Source: Nocardioides insulae DSM 17944 (GTDB taxonomy: Bacteria; Actinomycetota; Actinomycetes; Propionibacteriales; Nocardioidaceae). Taken from it: a stretch of DNA of 64,000 bases. A program made the position numbers and the translations under genes. The stretch covers positions 372,001-436,000 of the forward strand of contig NZ_AUGU01000013.1 in NCBI RefSeq assembly GCF_000422825.1, written 5' to 3'. The notes beneath the pieces are model-generated. The model searched no databases. It was not told the DNA's origin and was given only the letters and a program-made list of their open reading frames with translations. Shown in pieces: positions 17,097 to 25,745 of this stretch; within the stretch, counting starts at the first letter, position 1; each line of letters starts with the position of its first letter.

Positions 17097-18038
17097 TCAC
17101 CGCCGGGAGAGGTCGGCGGCGCCGATCAGGCCGGCCCGATTGCCCAGCGATGCCTTGCGGATCTCGAGTCGGGGGCGGTACCCGCGCCCGGTGAGGGAGT
17201 TGCCGAAGGCGGCCCGGGTCGGCCCCAGCAGCAGCTCGCCGACCTCGCTGACCCCGCCGCCGACCGCGACCACGGCAGGATCGAGCACCGCGGTCAGGGA
17301 GGCGATGCCCTCGCCGAGCCAGGTACCGACGGTCGCGAGGCTCTCGATGGCGAACGGGTCGCCCGCCACCGCGGCCCGGCTGATCAGCGGACCCTTGATC
17401 GCCTCCGGATCGCCGCCGGCCAGATCGAGCACCCCGCGGGCGAGCAGCGAGCCGCCGCGGGCGGCCTCACGGACCTCCCGGACCAGGGCGTTGCCGCTGG
17501 CGTACTGCTCGAAGCAGCCGTGGTTGCCGCAGCCGCACAGGATGCCGCCCGGCACCACCCGCATGTGCCCGATCTCGGCGCCGACCCCGAACGCGCCCCG
17601 GTAGAGCTCGCCGTCGAGCACGAGCCCACCCCCCACGCCGGTACCGACGGTCACCAGCAGCAGGTCGTCGACGTCCTCGCCGGCCCCGTAGCGGAACTCG
17701 CCCCACGCCGCTGCGTTGGCGTCGTTCTCGATGACCACGGGGAGGTCGATCCGCTTCTCCAGCCCGGTCTTGAGATCGACGTCGCGCCAGGCGATGTTGG
17801 GTGCGAACAGGACCCGGCTGCGGGTCTTGTCGACGTACCCGGCCGCCCCGACCCCGACGGTGGCGATCGGGTGCCGGCCGGCCAACTCGCGGACCACGGA
17901 GGCGATGGCGTCCTCGATCTCGTGGGGGTTGGTGGCCGGCGACTCGACCCGCAACTCCTCCACGACGGTGCCATCACCGTCGACCACGCCCCCGAGGATC
18001 TTGGTGCCCCCGACGTCGACTCCGCATGCAAGCGTCAC
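17097..18038 (-). CDS. ROK-family glucokinase, copy 2
   Basis: 313 residues. Motifs: GVDVGGTKILGG at the start, ENDANAAAWGE with the catalytic Asp, VGTGVGGGLV, and the zinc-binding CGCGNHGCFEQYASG, which is the form seen in actinobacterial glucokinases. It phosphorylates glucose at C6 in the cytosol. The start is GTG 18038: it follows GGAGGA with close spacing and overlaps the upstream stop by 4 bases; the longer frame to 18056 lacks a ribosome-binding site. It is the fourth member of a same-strand chain (SRPBCC, ArsA-like, small Cys protein, ROK, ROK) and the better candidate for the housekeeping glucokinase. Confidence 0.9.
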   Translation of the reverse strand: MTLACGVDVGGTKILGGVVDGDGTVVEELRVESPATNPHEIEDAIASVVRELAGRHPIATVGVGAAGYVDKTRSRVLFAPNIAWRDVDLKTGLEKRIDLPVVIENDANAAAWGEFRYGAGEDVDDLLLVTVGTGVGGGLVLDGELYRGAFGVGAEIGHMRVVPGGILCGCGNHGCFEQYASGNALVREVREAARGGSLLARGVLDLAGGDPEAIKGPLISRAAVAGDPFAIESLATVGTWLGEGIASLTAVLDPAVVAVGGGVSEVGELLLGPTRAAFGNSLTGRGYRPRLEIRKASLGNRAGLIGAADLSRR

Positions 18039-18424
18039 GATTCCTCCTCCGGCCACGACTGCCCATCCTCGTCCAGGTCGATCGGCTGGACACCCGAGTC
18101 GGACGTGTTGCCCTGCTGGTCACCTGCCACGGCCGCGAGCAGGCTGCCCGCCGCCTGGAGGAGGGCAGCGCCGGCACTGGCCAGGTGCGCCCTCACCTCG
18201 GGACTGGCCTCGCGGATCACGTGGATGCCGCGGCACAACGGGCAGTAGGTGCACTCCGGGGCCCCGGTCGCCAGGTGCTCCTCCAGGTTCTCCCCCAGCC
18301 CGCCGAGCCCGGAACCGAGCCCGCTGCCGAGCCCGTCGCGGAGTGCCGCGAACAGCTTGGCGGCCTCCTCCGCGGCACTCCCCACCTGCTCGTGGGCGTC
18401 GCTGGATCCATCCGGGTCTGTCAC
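18035..18424 (-). CDS. Small actinobacterial protein with CTYCPLC motif
   Basis: 129 residues, no named function. The N-terminal half is helical, with a Gly-Leu repeat (LGSGLGSGLGGLGENLEE). A cysteine motif ECTYCPLC near residue 57 is followed by RGIHVIREASPEVRAHLASAG; three closely spaced cysteines could bind a metal. The C-terminus is acidic (PIDLDEDGQSWPEEES). It overlaps the ArsA-like gene and the ROK gene by 4 bases on each side, so it is made in step with both. In M. tuberculosis a small protein of unknown function (Rv2183c) holds the same place beside the ArsA-like gene. Confidence 0.72.
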   Translation of the reverse strand: MTDPDGSSDAHEQVGSAAEEAAKLFAALRDGLGSGLGSGLGGLGENLEEHLATGAPECTYCPLCRGIHVIREASPEVRAHLASAGAALLQAAGSLLAAVAGDQQGNTSDSGVQPIDLDEDGQSWPEEES

Positions 18425-19740
18425 GTGATCTCCTGCTCGCTGTCGGATCGGTGACCCGGAGCCTGCGTCTCGGCCGCCGCCGTGGTCTCGGCCAGGGTCT
18501 CCACCGTGGCCGCACGCCCGGAACCGCCGGCGGTCTCCACGAATCTCACCTGCAACTCCCCTGCCTCGACCCGGGCACCGGCGACCTGTAGCCGGGCCAG
18601 CCCGGCGGGCAGGGTCAGGAGACGACGATACGACCCCACCGTCTCGTGGTGCGCGAGGTCACCCTCGGACCGACCGTGGTCCCGCAGGGTCACCACCAGG
18701 TCGTCGCCGTGCCGCGCCAACCGGACCTGCTCGCGCCGGACGCCCGGCAGCGCCAGGTGGGCCACGGCCCCCTCGGCGTGCCGCGCGACCCGGAACGGCG
18801 CGGTCGCGGTGCCCCGGGCGAGCGGATCGGCCTCGGCGTACACCTGCTCGGCCAGGTCTCTCAGCTCCTCGACCCCCATCGGTTCGGCGGTGCGGTACGG
18901 CGAGCGCCAGATCGGCAGACCGGAGAAGGACGCCTCCACCTCGGCGAGCACCTCGGCCTGGGCACGCACCCAGCCCGCGCGCCACGGGTCGGCACCGTCG
19001 CCGGGGAAGACCCGGTTGGCGACCACACCGTCGACCCGGTAACCGAACAGGCACAGGGACGTCCACGAGCGCCGGGCCTCGGCGACCACGACCTTCTCGG
19101 GGGTGAGCACCAGTCGTACGCCGGCCTCGGGGCCGGAGAGGATGCGATGGACGTCATCGAGTTCACCGTGCAGCCGTTGGACCGCGGCGAAGACCTCCTC
19201 GCCCGGCATCGGGACCCCGGCGGCGCGGGTCAGGACCGGACGGAGGGCCTTCGTCACCCGCCGCTGGGCGGGGAGCACCCGGGTCATGTACCAGCCCAGC
19301 GCCTCGGGCAGGGCGAGCAGTCGCAGCGTCTCGGCGGTGGGCGCGCAGTCCACCACGATGACGTCCCACTCGCCCGACCGGACCCGATGCCGCAACTCGA
19401 GCAGCGCGAGCACCTCCTCGGCGCCAGGGATCACGGTCAGCTCCTCGGCGGTGACCGGGTCCATCCCGACCACGTCCAGGACCTGCAGCAGGTAGCGCTG
19501 GACCTCGGCCCAGGACTGCTCGAAGCGGAGCTGGGCGTCGACCTGCTCGACGTACAGGCGGGGGGCCACCTCGGTGGGCTCCGGCCCGACCGGCGTACCG
19601 AAGGCGTCGGCGAGCGAGTGCGCCGCGTCGGTGGACAGCACCAGGGTGCGGTGACCGCGGGCGGCCGCCAGGGCCGCCGTCCCCGCCGCGACGGTGGACT
19701 TGCCGACCCCGCCCTTCCCGGTGAAGAGCAGGACCCTCAC
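18421..19740 (-). CDS. ArsA-family P-loop ATPase (Get3/ArsA-like)
   Basis: 439 residues. Deviant Walker A FTGKGGVGKST at residues 6-16 with the signature lysine, then LVLSTDAAHSLADAF and VIVVDCAPTAETLRL, typical of ArsA/Get3 ATPases. The last ~95 residues (REQVRLARHGDDLVVTLRDH onward) resemble an alpha-crystallin-like beta-sandwich seen at the C-terminus of some ArsA homologues. No arsenic genes are near, so a targeting or envelope role is more likely than arsenite export. The GTG start overlaps the SRPBCC gene by 4 bases. Compare M. tuberculosis Rv2184c next to SRPBCC Rv2185c. Confidence 0.88.
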   Translation of the reverse strand: MRVLLFTGKGGVGKSTVAAGTAALAAARGHRTLVLSTDAAHSLADAFGTPVGPEPTEVAPRLYVEQVDAQLRFEQSWAEVQRYLLQVLDVVGMDPVTAEELTVIPGAEEVLALLELRHRVRSGEWDVIVVDCAPTAETLRLLALPEALGWYMTRVLPAQRRVTKALRPVLTRAAGVPMPGEEVFAAVQRLHGELDDVHRILSGPEAGVRLVLTPEKVVVAEARRSWTSLCLFGYRVDGVVANRVFPGDGADPWRAGWVRAQAEVLAEVEASFSGLPIWRSPYRTAEPMGVEELRDLAEQVYAEADPLARGTATAPFRVARHAEGAVAHLALPGVRREQVRLARHGDDLVVTLRDHGRSEGDLAHHETVGSYRRLLTLPAGLARLQVAGARVEAGELQVRFVETAGGSGRAATVETLAETTAAAETQAPGHRSDSEQEIT

Positions 19741-20174
19741 GAGGATTCGACGCGCGACTTGAGCCCTTTGAGAGCGGTGTCAATGAGGATCTTCTCGCCC
19801 TTGCGCTTGAGCATGCCGATCAGCGGGATGGTCAGGTCGAGCACCAGCCGGTAGGTCACCTCGGTACGGCCCTGCCCCAGATCGCGCAGCAGGTAGGCAC
19901 CGTCCAGGGTGCGCAGCATGCTGGACTCGACCAGGCTCCAGGTGACCTCGTGGTCGCCCTCCCACCGGTAGGCGAGGGTGTACTGGTCGCGGATCGGGCT
20001 CACGTCGAGGTCGAAACGGACCCGTTCGGCGCGTCCGTCGGGTCCGGTGGCCAGCACCTCGGTACGCCGCATGCCCTTGGCCCAGGAGGGATAGGCGTCG
20101 AAGTCGGCGATGACCGCCATCACGGCGGCTGGCTCGGCCTGGATCACGATCGACGACGTGGTCTGCTCGGCCAT
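19737..20174 (-). CDS. SRPBCC/polyketide cyclase-like protein
   Basis: 145 residues, the size of a single START/Bet v 1-like fold. IQAEPAAVMAVIADFDAYPSWAKGM at residues ~11-35 is the typical first helix and PxW element of the family; later GRTEVTYRLVLDLTIPLIG fits the long strands. Such proteins bind lipids or other hydrophobic molecules in a deep pocket; an enzymatic role is not implied. It is the first gene of a five-gene overlapping chain and divergent from the fatty-acyl-CoA synthetase 175 bases away, the arrangement also known around M. tuberculosis Rv2185c-fadD15. Confidence 0.82.
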   Translation of the reverse strand: MAEQTTSSIVIQAEPAAVMAVIADFDAYPSWAKGMRRTEVLATGPDGRAERVRFDLDVSPIRDQYTLAYRWEGDHEVTWSLVESSMLRTLDGAYLLRDLGQGRTEVTYRLVLDLTIPLIGMLKRKGEKILIDTALKGLKSRVESS

Positions 20175-20349
20175 CTGATGCTGCCCCCGGGTGTGGACGG
20201 AGCGCGGCGCGGAACCGCACTGGAGTGCTGACGTGCCGCGAGCGTACCGGATCGGGAGTCGCCGCGAGCGCCCTCCTGGCCGCGCTCGCCGTACGCGCAG
20301 GTAGCCTCACCGGGGAGAACCGAAGACCAGCCACTCGAGGAGGCCCTAC

Positions 20350-22137
20350 GTGCGCGAGTACTCCACGCCACCGACCTACGAGATCCCGGCGACGGGCAAC
20401 CTCACCGACGACGTGGTCACCAACCTCGAGGAGGCCCCGGAGGCGGTCGCCTTCAGCCGGCCCCGCGACGGGCAGTGGGAGGACGTCACCTGCGCCACCT
20501 TCCATGCCGAGGTCGTGGCCGTGGCCAAGGGGCTGGTGGCGGCCGGCATCGAGCCGGGCGATCGGGTGGCGCTGTACTCCAAGACCAGGTACGAGTGGAC
20601 CCTGGTCGATTACGCGATCTGGTTCGCGGGCGCCATCACGGTCCCGATCTACGAGACCTCCTCGGCAGAGCAGGTGCAGTGGATCCTGGCCGACTCGGGT
20701 GCGAAGGCGGTCATCGCCGAGTCGGGCGACCACGTCAGCAGGGTCGCCGCCGTTCGCGCCGAACTGACCGAGCTCAACCACCTGTGGTCCTTCGGGGACG
20801 GCGCGGTCGACGTCCTCACCCGGTTGGGAGCCGCCATCGCCGACGAGGAGATCGAGCGCCGGCGCGTCCTCGCGACCCCTGGGACGGTGGCCACCCTGGT
20901 CTACACCTCGGGCACCACCGGCCACCCCAAGGGCTGCGAGCTCACCCACGGCAACTTCATGTTCGAGCTCGGTGTGGCCGTGACCGAGCTGGAGAACCTG
21001 TTCGGCGTCGAGGGCCGCTCCACCCTGCTCTTCCTTCCGCTCGCGCATGTCTTCGCCCGGATCATCCAGGTCGGCTGCGTGAAGTCCCGCACCCGGATGG
21101 GGCACTCCCCCGACATCAAGCACCTGATGGACGACCTCGGCGAGTTCAAGCCGACCTTCATCCTGGCGGTGCCGCGGGTCTTCGAGAAGGTCTTCAACAC
21201 CGCCTCCCAGAAGGCGACCGCGGACGGCAAGGGGAAGATCTTCGACCGGGCCACCAAGGTGGCCATCGCCTACTCCGAGGGCCTCGAGCGCGGCCGGATC
21301 TCCCCATGGGTCCGAGCGCAGCACGCGGTGTTCCACAGGCTCGTCTACGGTCGGCTGCTGGCCGCCCTCGGCGGGCAGTGCGAGTACGCCATCAGCGGCG
21401 GCGCCCCGCTCGGGGAGCGGCTCAGCCACTTCTTCCGAGGGCTGGGGCTCACCGTGCTGGAGGGCTACGGTCTCACCGAGACCACCGCCGCTCTGAGCGC
21501 GAACATGCCCGGGGCGATCAAGGTCGGCACCGTCGGCCGGCCGTTCCCCGGCACCGCCGTACGCGTTGCCGACGACGGCGAACTCCTCTTCAGCGGAGGC
21601 CAGATCTTCGCCGGCTACTGGCGCGACCCGGAGGCGACCGAGGCCGCCTTCGCGGCACCGGGGTGGTTCCGCTCGGGTGATGTCGGCGAGGTCGACGACG
21701 AAGGATTCATCCGCATCACCGGCCGGAAGAAGGAGATCCTGGTGACCGCCGGCGGCAAGAACGTCGCCCCCGCGGTGCTCGAGGACCGCCTGCGCGCCCA
21801 CGCCCTGGTCGACCAGTGCATCGTGGTCGGCGACGGCCAGCCCTTCATCGGCGCGCTCATCACCCTGGATCCCGAGTCCCTGCCCGTCTGGGCGGAGGGT
21901 CGCGGCAAACCCGCCGCCCTGTCCGACCTGGTCGAGGACGCCGACGTCCTCGCCGAGATCCAGGCCGCGGTCGACGACGCCAACCAGGCGGTCTCCAAGG
22001 CCGAGTCGATCCGCAAGTTCCACGTCCTCGACGCGCACTGGACCGAGGAGGGCGGGCAACTCACCCCGAGCCTCAAGCTCAAGCGCAGCGTCGTGATGCG
22101 CGAGTTCCGCGACGAGGTCGACGCGCTGTATTCGTAG
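20350..22137 (+). CDS. Long-chain fatty-acyl-CoA synthetase (AMP-forming), FadD15-like
   Basis: 595 residues. The adenylate-forming signature YTSGTTGHPKGCELTH is at about residue 185, followed by EGYGLTETTAALS and a C-terminal ITGRKKEILVTAGGKNVAP with the hinge and catalytic lysine region. It activates a fatty acid to acyl-AMP and then acyl-CoA. The GTG at 20350 follows GAGGAGG with suitable spacing; TAGCCT about 40 bases upstream is a likely -10. It faces away from the SRPBCC/ArsA chain and converges on a metallopeptidase gene. The position matches fadD15 of M. tuberculosis; chain-length preference is unknown. Confidence 0.93.
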   Translation: MREYSTPPTYEIPATGNLTDDVVTNLEEAPEAVAFSRPRDGQWEDVTCATFHAEVVAVAKGLVAAGIEPGDRVALYSKTRYEWTLVDYAIWFAGAITVPIYETSSAEQVQWILADSGAKAVIAESGDHVSRVAAVRAELTELNHLWSFGDGAVDVLTRLGAAIADEEIERRRVLATPGTVATLVYTSGTTGHPKGCELTHGNFMFELGVAVTELENLFGVEGRSTLLFLPLAHVFARIIQVGCVKSRTRMGHSPDIKHLMDDLGEFKPTFILAVPRVFEKVFNTASQKATADGKGKIFDRATKVAIAYSEGLERGRISPWVRAQHAVFHRLVYGRLLAALGGQCEYAISGGAPLGERLSHFFRGLGLTVLEGYGLTETTAALSANMPGAIKVGTVGRPFPGTAVRVADDGELLFSGGQIFAGYWRDPEATEAAFAAPGWFRSGDVGEVDDEGFIRITGRKKEILVTAGGKNVAPAVLEDRLRAHALVDQCIVVGDGQPFIGALITLDPESLPVWAEGRGKPAALSDLVEDADVLAEIQAAVDDANQAVSKAESIRKFHVLDAHWTEEGGQLTPSLKLKRSVVMREFRDEVDALYS

Positions 22138-22140
22138 TTC

Positions 22141-22245
22141 GATCGCGCGAGCGTGTCGTGGTCACCGATGCGCGCAAAGGACAGGATGCACCGGCACCAC
22201 GCCACGCTGCCGCGCCAGACACGATCGCGCGAACGTGTCGTGGTC
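22141..22245. repeat. 23-bp direct repeat pair, possible dispersed intergenic element
   Basis: Positions 22141-22163 and 22223-22245 are identical at 22 of 23 bases, both beginning GATCGCGCGA and ending GTGTCGTGGTC. They fill the gap between convergent fadD15-like and M48 genes. The 15-base core CGCGCGAGCGTGTCG recurs inverted at 13925-13939. Confidence 0.55.
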
Positions 22246-23469
22246 TCACTCCCAGCGATGGGCCAGAGCGATCCGCTGCAGCGCCGTGGGATGCGACCCG
22301 AAGACGAACTGTGACCAGCCGGCCGGCTGTGGGTCGGCGAGTGAGCTCTGGGCCAACTGCTTCTGCAGGGCGATGAAGGCCTCGGGGTCCTGGGTCGTCT
22401 CCAGGGCGACCACGTCGGCGCGAGCCTCGATCTGCCGGCTGATGGTGTTCTGCACCGGCAGCACGAGCAGCGAACCGATCGCGAAGCAGGCCAGCAGCCA
22501 CGGCACCGACGCCGGATCCCCCAGCGAGGTACGCCGCCGCGTCGCGATCAGGCCGAGCGCCCCGACCGCGGCCGCGGCGCCGGTCGCTCCGAGCAGCGAA
22601 CCGAGCAGGACATCGTCGTACTTGGCGTGGGCGAGTTCGTGGGCGACCACGGAGAGGGCCTCGTCGCGGGGCAGCTCCTCGACCAGGTTGTCGTAGAGCA
22701 CCACCCGGCGGGTGCTGCCGAAGCCGGAGACGTAGGCGTTCAGGGTGGTCGTGCGGCGGGAGGCGTCGACGACCAGCACGTCGTCCACGGCGACCCCCTC
22801 CGCGTCGGCCAGGTTCAGCACCTGGGTACGCAGCGCGCCGGCGGGCAGGCTGGCGAAGTCGTGCGAGAGGGGTTCGACCAACACCGGGTAGACGTAGGAA
22901 CCGAGCATCACCAGGGCGGCTGCCAGGATCGCGGCGACCGCAGGCCAGACCCGCGGGAGCAGCCGGACACACGTCATCAGCACCACGAGCACCAGCGAGA
23001 CGGCGACCACGTTGATCGCCTCGGCCACCAGGACGTCCCGGGCGTAGCCAGCCCAGGACTGCGTCGAGAGCCCGGCCTCGAGCTGACCCCGGCGCAACTG
23101 GATCGAGAACGGGAGCACCACCAGCCGGCCGATCACCGCAAGCACCACCACCGCCTCCACGGTGCGCAGCCACCACGGCCCGCGCAGCCGATCGGTGAGC
23201 GCACGCCCCACCCGGGTGAACCCGATCACGCAGCTCACCGCGAGCGAGACCACCAAGGAGAGCCTGCTCCACAGGCGCGCCCGGTCGGCGTACGCCTCGG
23301 CCGTGGCCAGGTGCTCGGTGGAGAAGACCTGGTCGGGCGCCGGAAGGTCCAGTGCCCCCTCGTAGGGGTGCCACGGCACCAGCCACACGGCGAGGAGCAG
23401 GAACAGGGCGGCGGCCGCGACGGTGGTGAGGAGGGCGACCCGGCGGCTGGGCCCCGGCGCGTCACTCAT
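22246..23469 (-). CDS. M48-family zinc metallopeptidase (Ste24/HtpX-like), membrane
   Basis: 407 residues with several hydrophobic segments: one near the N-terminus (LLTTVAAAALFLLLAVWLV), others in the first half, and two after the active site. The zinc motif HELAH occurs in SVVAHELAHAKYDDVLLG, followed by a helix pair and IEARADVVALE, which supplies the third ligand glutamate. Before it, VDASRRTTTLNAYVSGFG is typical of Ste24-type M48 enzymes. It should cleave membrane or periplasm-facing substrates. Its ATG overlaps the end of the upstream peptidase-like gene by 8 bases, so the two metallopeptidases are co-expressed. Confidence 0.88.
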   Translation of the reverse strand: MSDAPGPSRRVALLTTVAAAALFLLLAVWLVPWHPYEGALDLPAPDQVFSTEHLATAEAYADRARLWSRLSLVVSLAVSCVIGFTRVGRALTDRLRGPWWLRTVEAVVVLAVIGRLVVLPFSIQLRRGQLEAGLSTQSWAGYARDVLVAEAINVVAVSLVLVVLMTCVRLLPRVWPAVAAILAAALVMLGSYVYPVLVEPLSHDFASLPAGALRTQVLNLADAEGVAVDDVLVVDASRRTTTLNAYVSGFGSTRRVVLYDNLVEELPRDEALSVVAHELAHAKYDDVLLGSLLGATGAAAAVGALGLIATRRRTSLGDPASVPWLLACFAIGSLLVLPVQNTISRQIEARADVVALETTQDPEAFIALQKQLAQSSLADPQPAGWSQFVFGSHPTALQRIALAHRWE

Positions 23470-24670
23470 CGGCCAGGTCCCGGAGCTCTCGCTGCCAGCG
23501 TTCGGTCAGCCCGTCGAGATCGAGGTCGATCACCTCGGGCAGCACCCGGGCCAGCGGCTCCCCGCGCTGGACCCGCTGGTAGAGCTCGACCAGCGCCTCC
23601 CGGCCACCCAGGTCGGCGATCAGCCGACATGCCAGCCAGGCGGACTCGTACGCCGTCCCGAAGGCGTCCGAACCGGCGTCGAAGTCCTGTTCGTCGGGCA
23701 GCGCGTCCGGGGGCCCGGAACGTCGGACCTGGGCCAGGATCCCGCCCGCAGTCGTGGCGACCGGCAGGTCCACATCGTGCAGGGCCACGTAGTCGGCGAA
23801 TCCCTCGCTCAGCCACAGCGGCAGGTTGCCGGCGTGGGTCGCACCGGTGGCCACGTGGGTGGCCTCGTGGTCGAGCACCAGCTGGGCCCCCGCGCCCTCC
23901 AGGGACGCGAACAGCGCCGGGTTGGCGAGCACATGCACCGGCCCCTGCGGGTCGGTGCTGCCGTCCACGCTCGCCGACACCGCGGCAACCCCGTCGTAGG
24001 AGCCGGGCTCGGCCTCCAGGAGCCTCTCGAACTCGGTGACCGTCTCCGGCACCTCCAGCACCAACCGGGGCCGCTTCCACGACACGACCTCCCGCACCGT
24101 CGGCACCGACGCCCTGACCCGTCGAGCGTAGTCGTCGGCCCGGGCCGCGTCACCGTGCACCATCACCAGGGTCTGCGGGGTGCGACGGACCTCCAGCTCG
24201 CCGGTGGTCCACAGCGGGGTGTGTGCTGCGCGCCCGCCCACGTGCTCGATCAGCGCCGACCGGCCCGCGCCCGGAGCGAACGCGACCTCGACCTCCACCT
24301 CGGCGGGCGTCGGGTCGTAGTGCTCGAGCCGGTAGGTCAGCTCGACCACCGCGTGCCAGCCGCCGTCGGGGGCCACGGTTCCGGACACCGTGACATAGCG
24401 GGCGGACAGGTCGACCAGGTCGAGCGTGTCGGCGTTCGCGGCCATCGCGGACAGTTGGACCCGCGCGGCACGATCGGCGCCCAGGGTGGCGGCGGCCTCG
24501 GGGTCGCGCTGCCGTAGGTCCCTCATGAGGTCGGAGAGCGTGGCACGGGCGGCGGCGGGGTCGGCCGCGCTCGTGACCGGCTCGGGCTCGACGTACTCCT
24601 CATCCCTGAGCCACCACACCCCACCGATGGCCAGCAGCGCCAGGACCAGCGCACCGGTGACCCACGGCAC
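23462..24670 (-). CDS. Membrane-anchored putative metallopeptidase (HEATH...WLSEGFADY)
   Basis: 402 residues. A single membrane span (PWVTGALVLALLAIGGVWWL) at the N-terminus is followed by a large extracytoplasmic part. Near residue 290, VLDHEATHVATG gives an HExxH zinc motif, and about 20 residues later WLSEGFADYVAL supplies the third ligand, a gluzincin arrangement. No named family is certain. GTG 24670 is the only conventional start, but it directly abuts a 16-bp perfect inverted repeat, and the frame stays open and coding-like for 19 further codons (PEPPEAGRPPRWATGL), so a CTG start at 24727 cannot be excluded. It overlaps the M48 peptidase gene downstream. Confidence 0.75.
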   Translation of the reverse strand: MPWVTGALVLALLAIGGVWWLRDEEYVEPEPVTSAADPAAARATLSDLMRDLRQRDPEAAATLGADRAARVQLSAMAANADTLDLVDLSARYVTVSGTVAPDGGWHAVVELTYRLEHYDPTPAEVEVEVAFAPGAGRSALIEHVGGRAAHTPLWTTGELEVRRTPQTLVMVHGDAARADDYARRVRASVPTVREVVSWKRPRLVLEVPETVTEFERLLEAEPGSYDGVAAVSASVDGSTDPQGPVHVLANPALFASLEGAGAQLVLDHEATHVATGATHAGNLPLWLSEGFADYVALHDVDLPVATTAGGILAQVRRSGPPDALPDEQDFDAGSDAFGTAYESAWLACRLIADLGGREALVELYQRVQRGEPLARVLPEVIDLDLDGLTERWQRELRDLADE

Positions 24671-24706
24671 GAGGCCGGTCGCCCACCGAGGTGGGCGACC
24701 GGCCTC
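24671..24706 (-). terminator. Perfect 16-bp hairpin after the NlpC/P60 gene
   Basis: GAGGCCGGTCGCCCAC (24671-24686) pairs with GTGGGCGACCGGCCTC (24691-24706) around CGAG. It lies 24 bases past the stop of the NlpC/P60 gene and touches the GTG of the next gene. No U tract. Confidence 0.6.
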
Positions 24707-24730
24707 GGGAGGCTCCGGCGTGGGCAGGGA

Positions 24731-25720
24731 TCAGCCCGGTCGGACGGCGCCGACGTAGGGCATCGTGTGCAACGAGTCGACGCGGACGCCGGCACCCGGG
24801 TTGGCCGCGTGCACGATCATGCCGTTGCCGATGTACATGCCGACGTGGCTGATGGGGCTGTAGTAGAAGACCAGGTCGCCGGGCTGCAGGTCGCCCTCGG
24901 AGATCCGCGCACCGGAGCTGTACTGCGCGCTCGAGGAGTGCGGCAGCGACACGCCCGCCTGGGCCCAGGCCATCATGGTCAGGCCGGAGCAGTCGAAGGC
25001 GCTCGGCCCGGCCGCACCCCACACGTAGGCGTCGCCGACCTGCGCCATGGCGTACTGGACCGCGGCCGAGGCCCGGCCCGAGGCGGGGACGTCGGCGCTG
25101 GAGGGGACCCGGGTGCTCTGCCGGGACAGGAGCTCCTCGCGCTCCTCGGCCTTGAGATCGTCGAGCTTGTCCTTGGCCTGGTCGTACTTGGAGTCGATCG
25201 AGGTCTTCTCGTCCTCGAGCTGCTGCTCGAGCGAGGCGACCTGGTCCGCGCGCTGCTGGGTCGCCTTGCGGCGCATCGCCAGCGCGGAGGTCTCCTCGGA
25301 GTAGTCGGAGTAGAGCCCCTGCTGGACCGAGTCGACCGCGGAGACGGTGGTGAGCCCGCTGAGGAACTTCTGCGGGTCCTCGGAGACGACCACCCCGGCG
25401 AGGTCGCCGAGCTGTCCCCCCTCGAACTCCCGCAGCACCGAGTCCTTGAGCTGCTCACGGACGGCGCCGGCGCGGCTGTCCTGGCGCTCCTCGTCGGCCC
25501 GCAGGCTGCGCAGCTCCTTGCGGAGCTCCTTGAGCTCGATCCGCGCGTCGTTGTAGCGCTCGGAGGCCTGCTCGGCGTCACGATAGAGCTTGTCGACCTG
25601 AGCCTGGACGTCGTCGATGTCGGGCTCGGCGAAGGCCGGTGAATTGGGGACCAGTCCGATGGTCGCGGCGAGCCCGAGGCCAGCCATGGCGGTGATGGTG
25701 CGCTTCCGACCGTTCAACAC
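24731..25720 (-). CDS. Secreted NlpC/P60 (C40) peptidoglycan hydrolase
   Basis: 329 residues. A signal peptide (NGRKR, hydrophobic core AMAGLGLAATIGLV, cleavage after AFA at 31) is followed by a coiled coil (~35-205) and a C-terminal NlpC/P60 domain: catalytic Cys244 in FDCSG, His292 in SHVGMYIG and His304 in VHAANPG. It should cut the D-gamma-Glu-diaminopimelate bond of stem peptides; the coiled coil may hold it inactive or bind a FtsX-like partner. GTG 25720 is chosen over the longer frame because the upstream 60 bases belong to a ydaO riboswitch. M. tuberculosis Rv2190c is the positional equivalent. Confidence 0.92.
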   Translation of the reverse strand: MLNGRKRTITAMAGLGLAATIGLVPNSPAFAEPDIDDVQAQVDKLYRDAEQASERYNDARIELKELRKELRSLRADEERQDSRAGAVREQLKDSVLREFEGGQLGDLAGVVVSEDPQKFLSGLTTVSAVDSVQQGLYSDYSEETSALAMRRKATQQRADQVASLEQQLEDEKTSIDSKYDQAKDKLDDLKAEEREELLSRQSTRVPSSADVPASGRASAAVQYAMAQVGDAYVWGAAGPSAFDCSGLTMMAWAQAGVSLPHSSSAQYSSGARISEGDLQPGDLVFYYSPISHVGMYIGNGMIVHAANPGAGVRVDSLHTMPYVGAVRPG

Positions 25721-25745
25721 GAGCGGGCGGTCTCCCTTGCTTGTC

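Noticed and set aside
18421..19740. ArsA-like ATPase as part of an arsenic resistance set
   Set aside because: No arsB, arsC, arsD or arsR nearby; the neighbours match a housekeeping arrangement known from mycobacteria.
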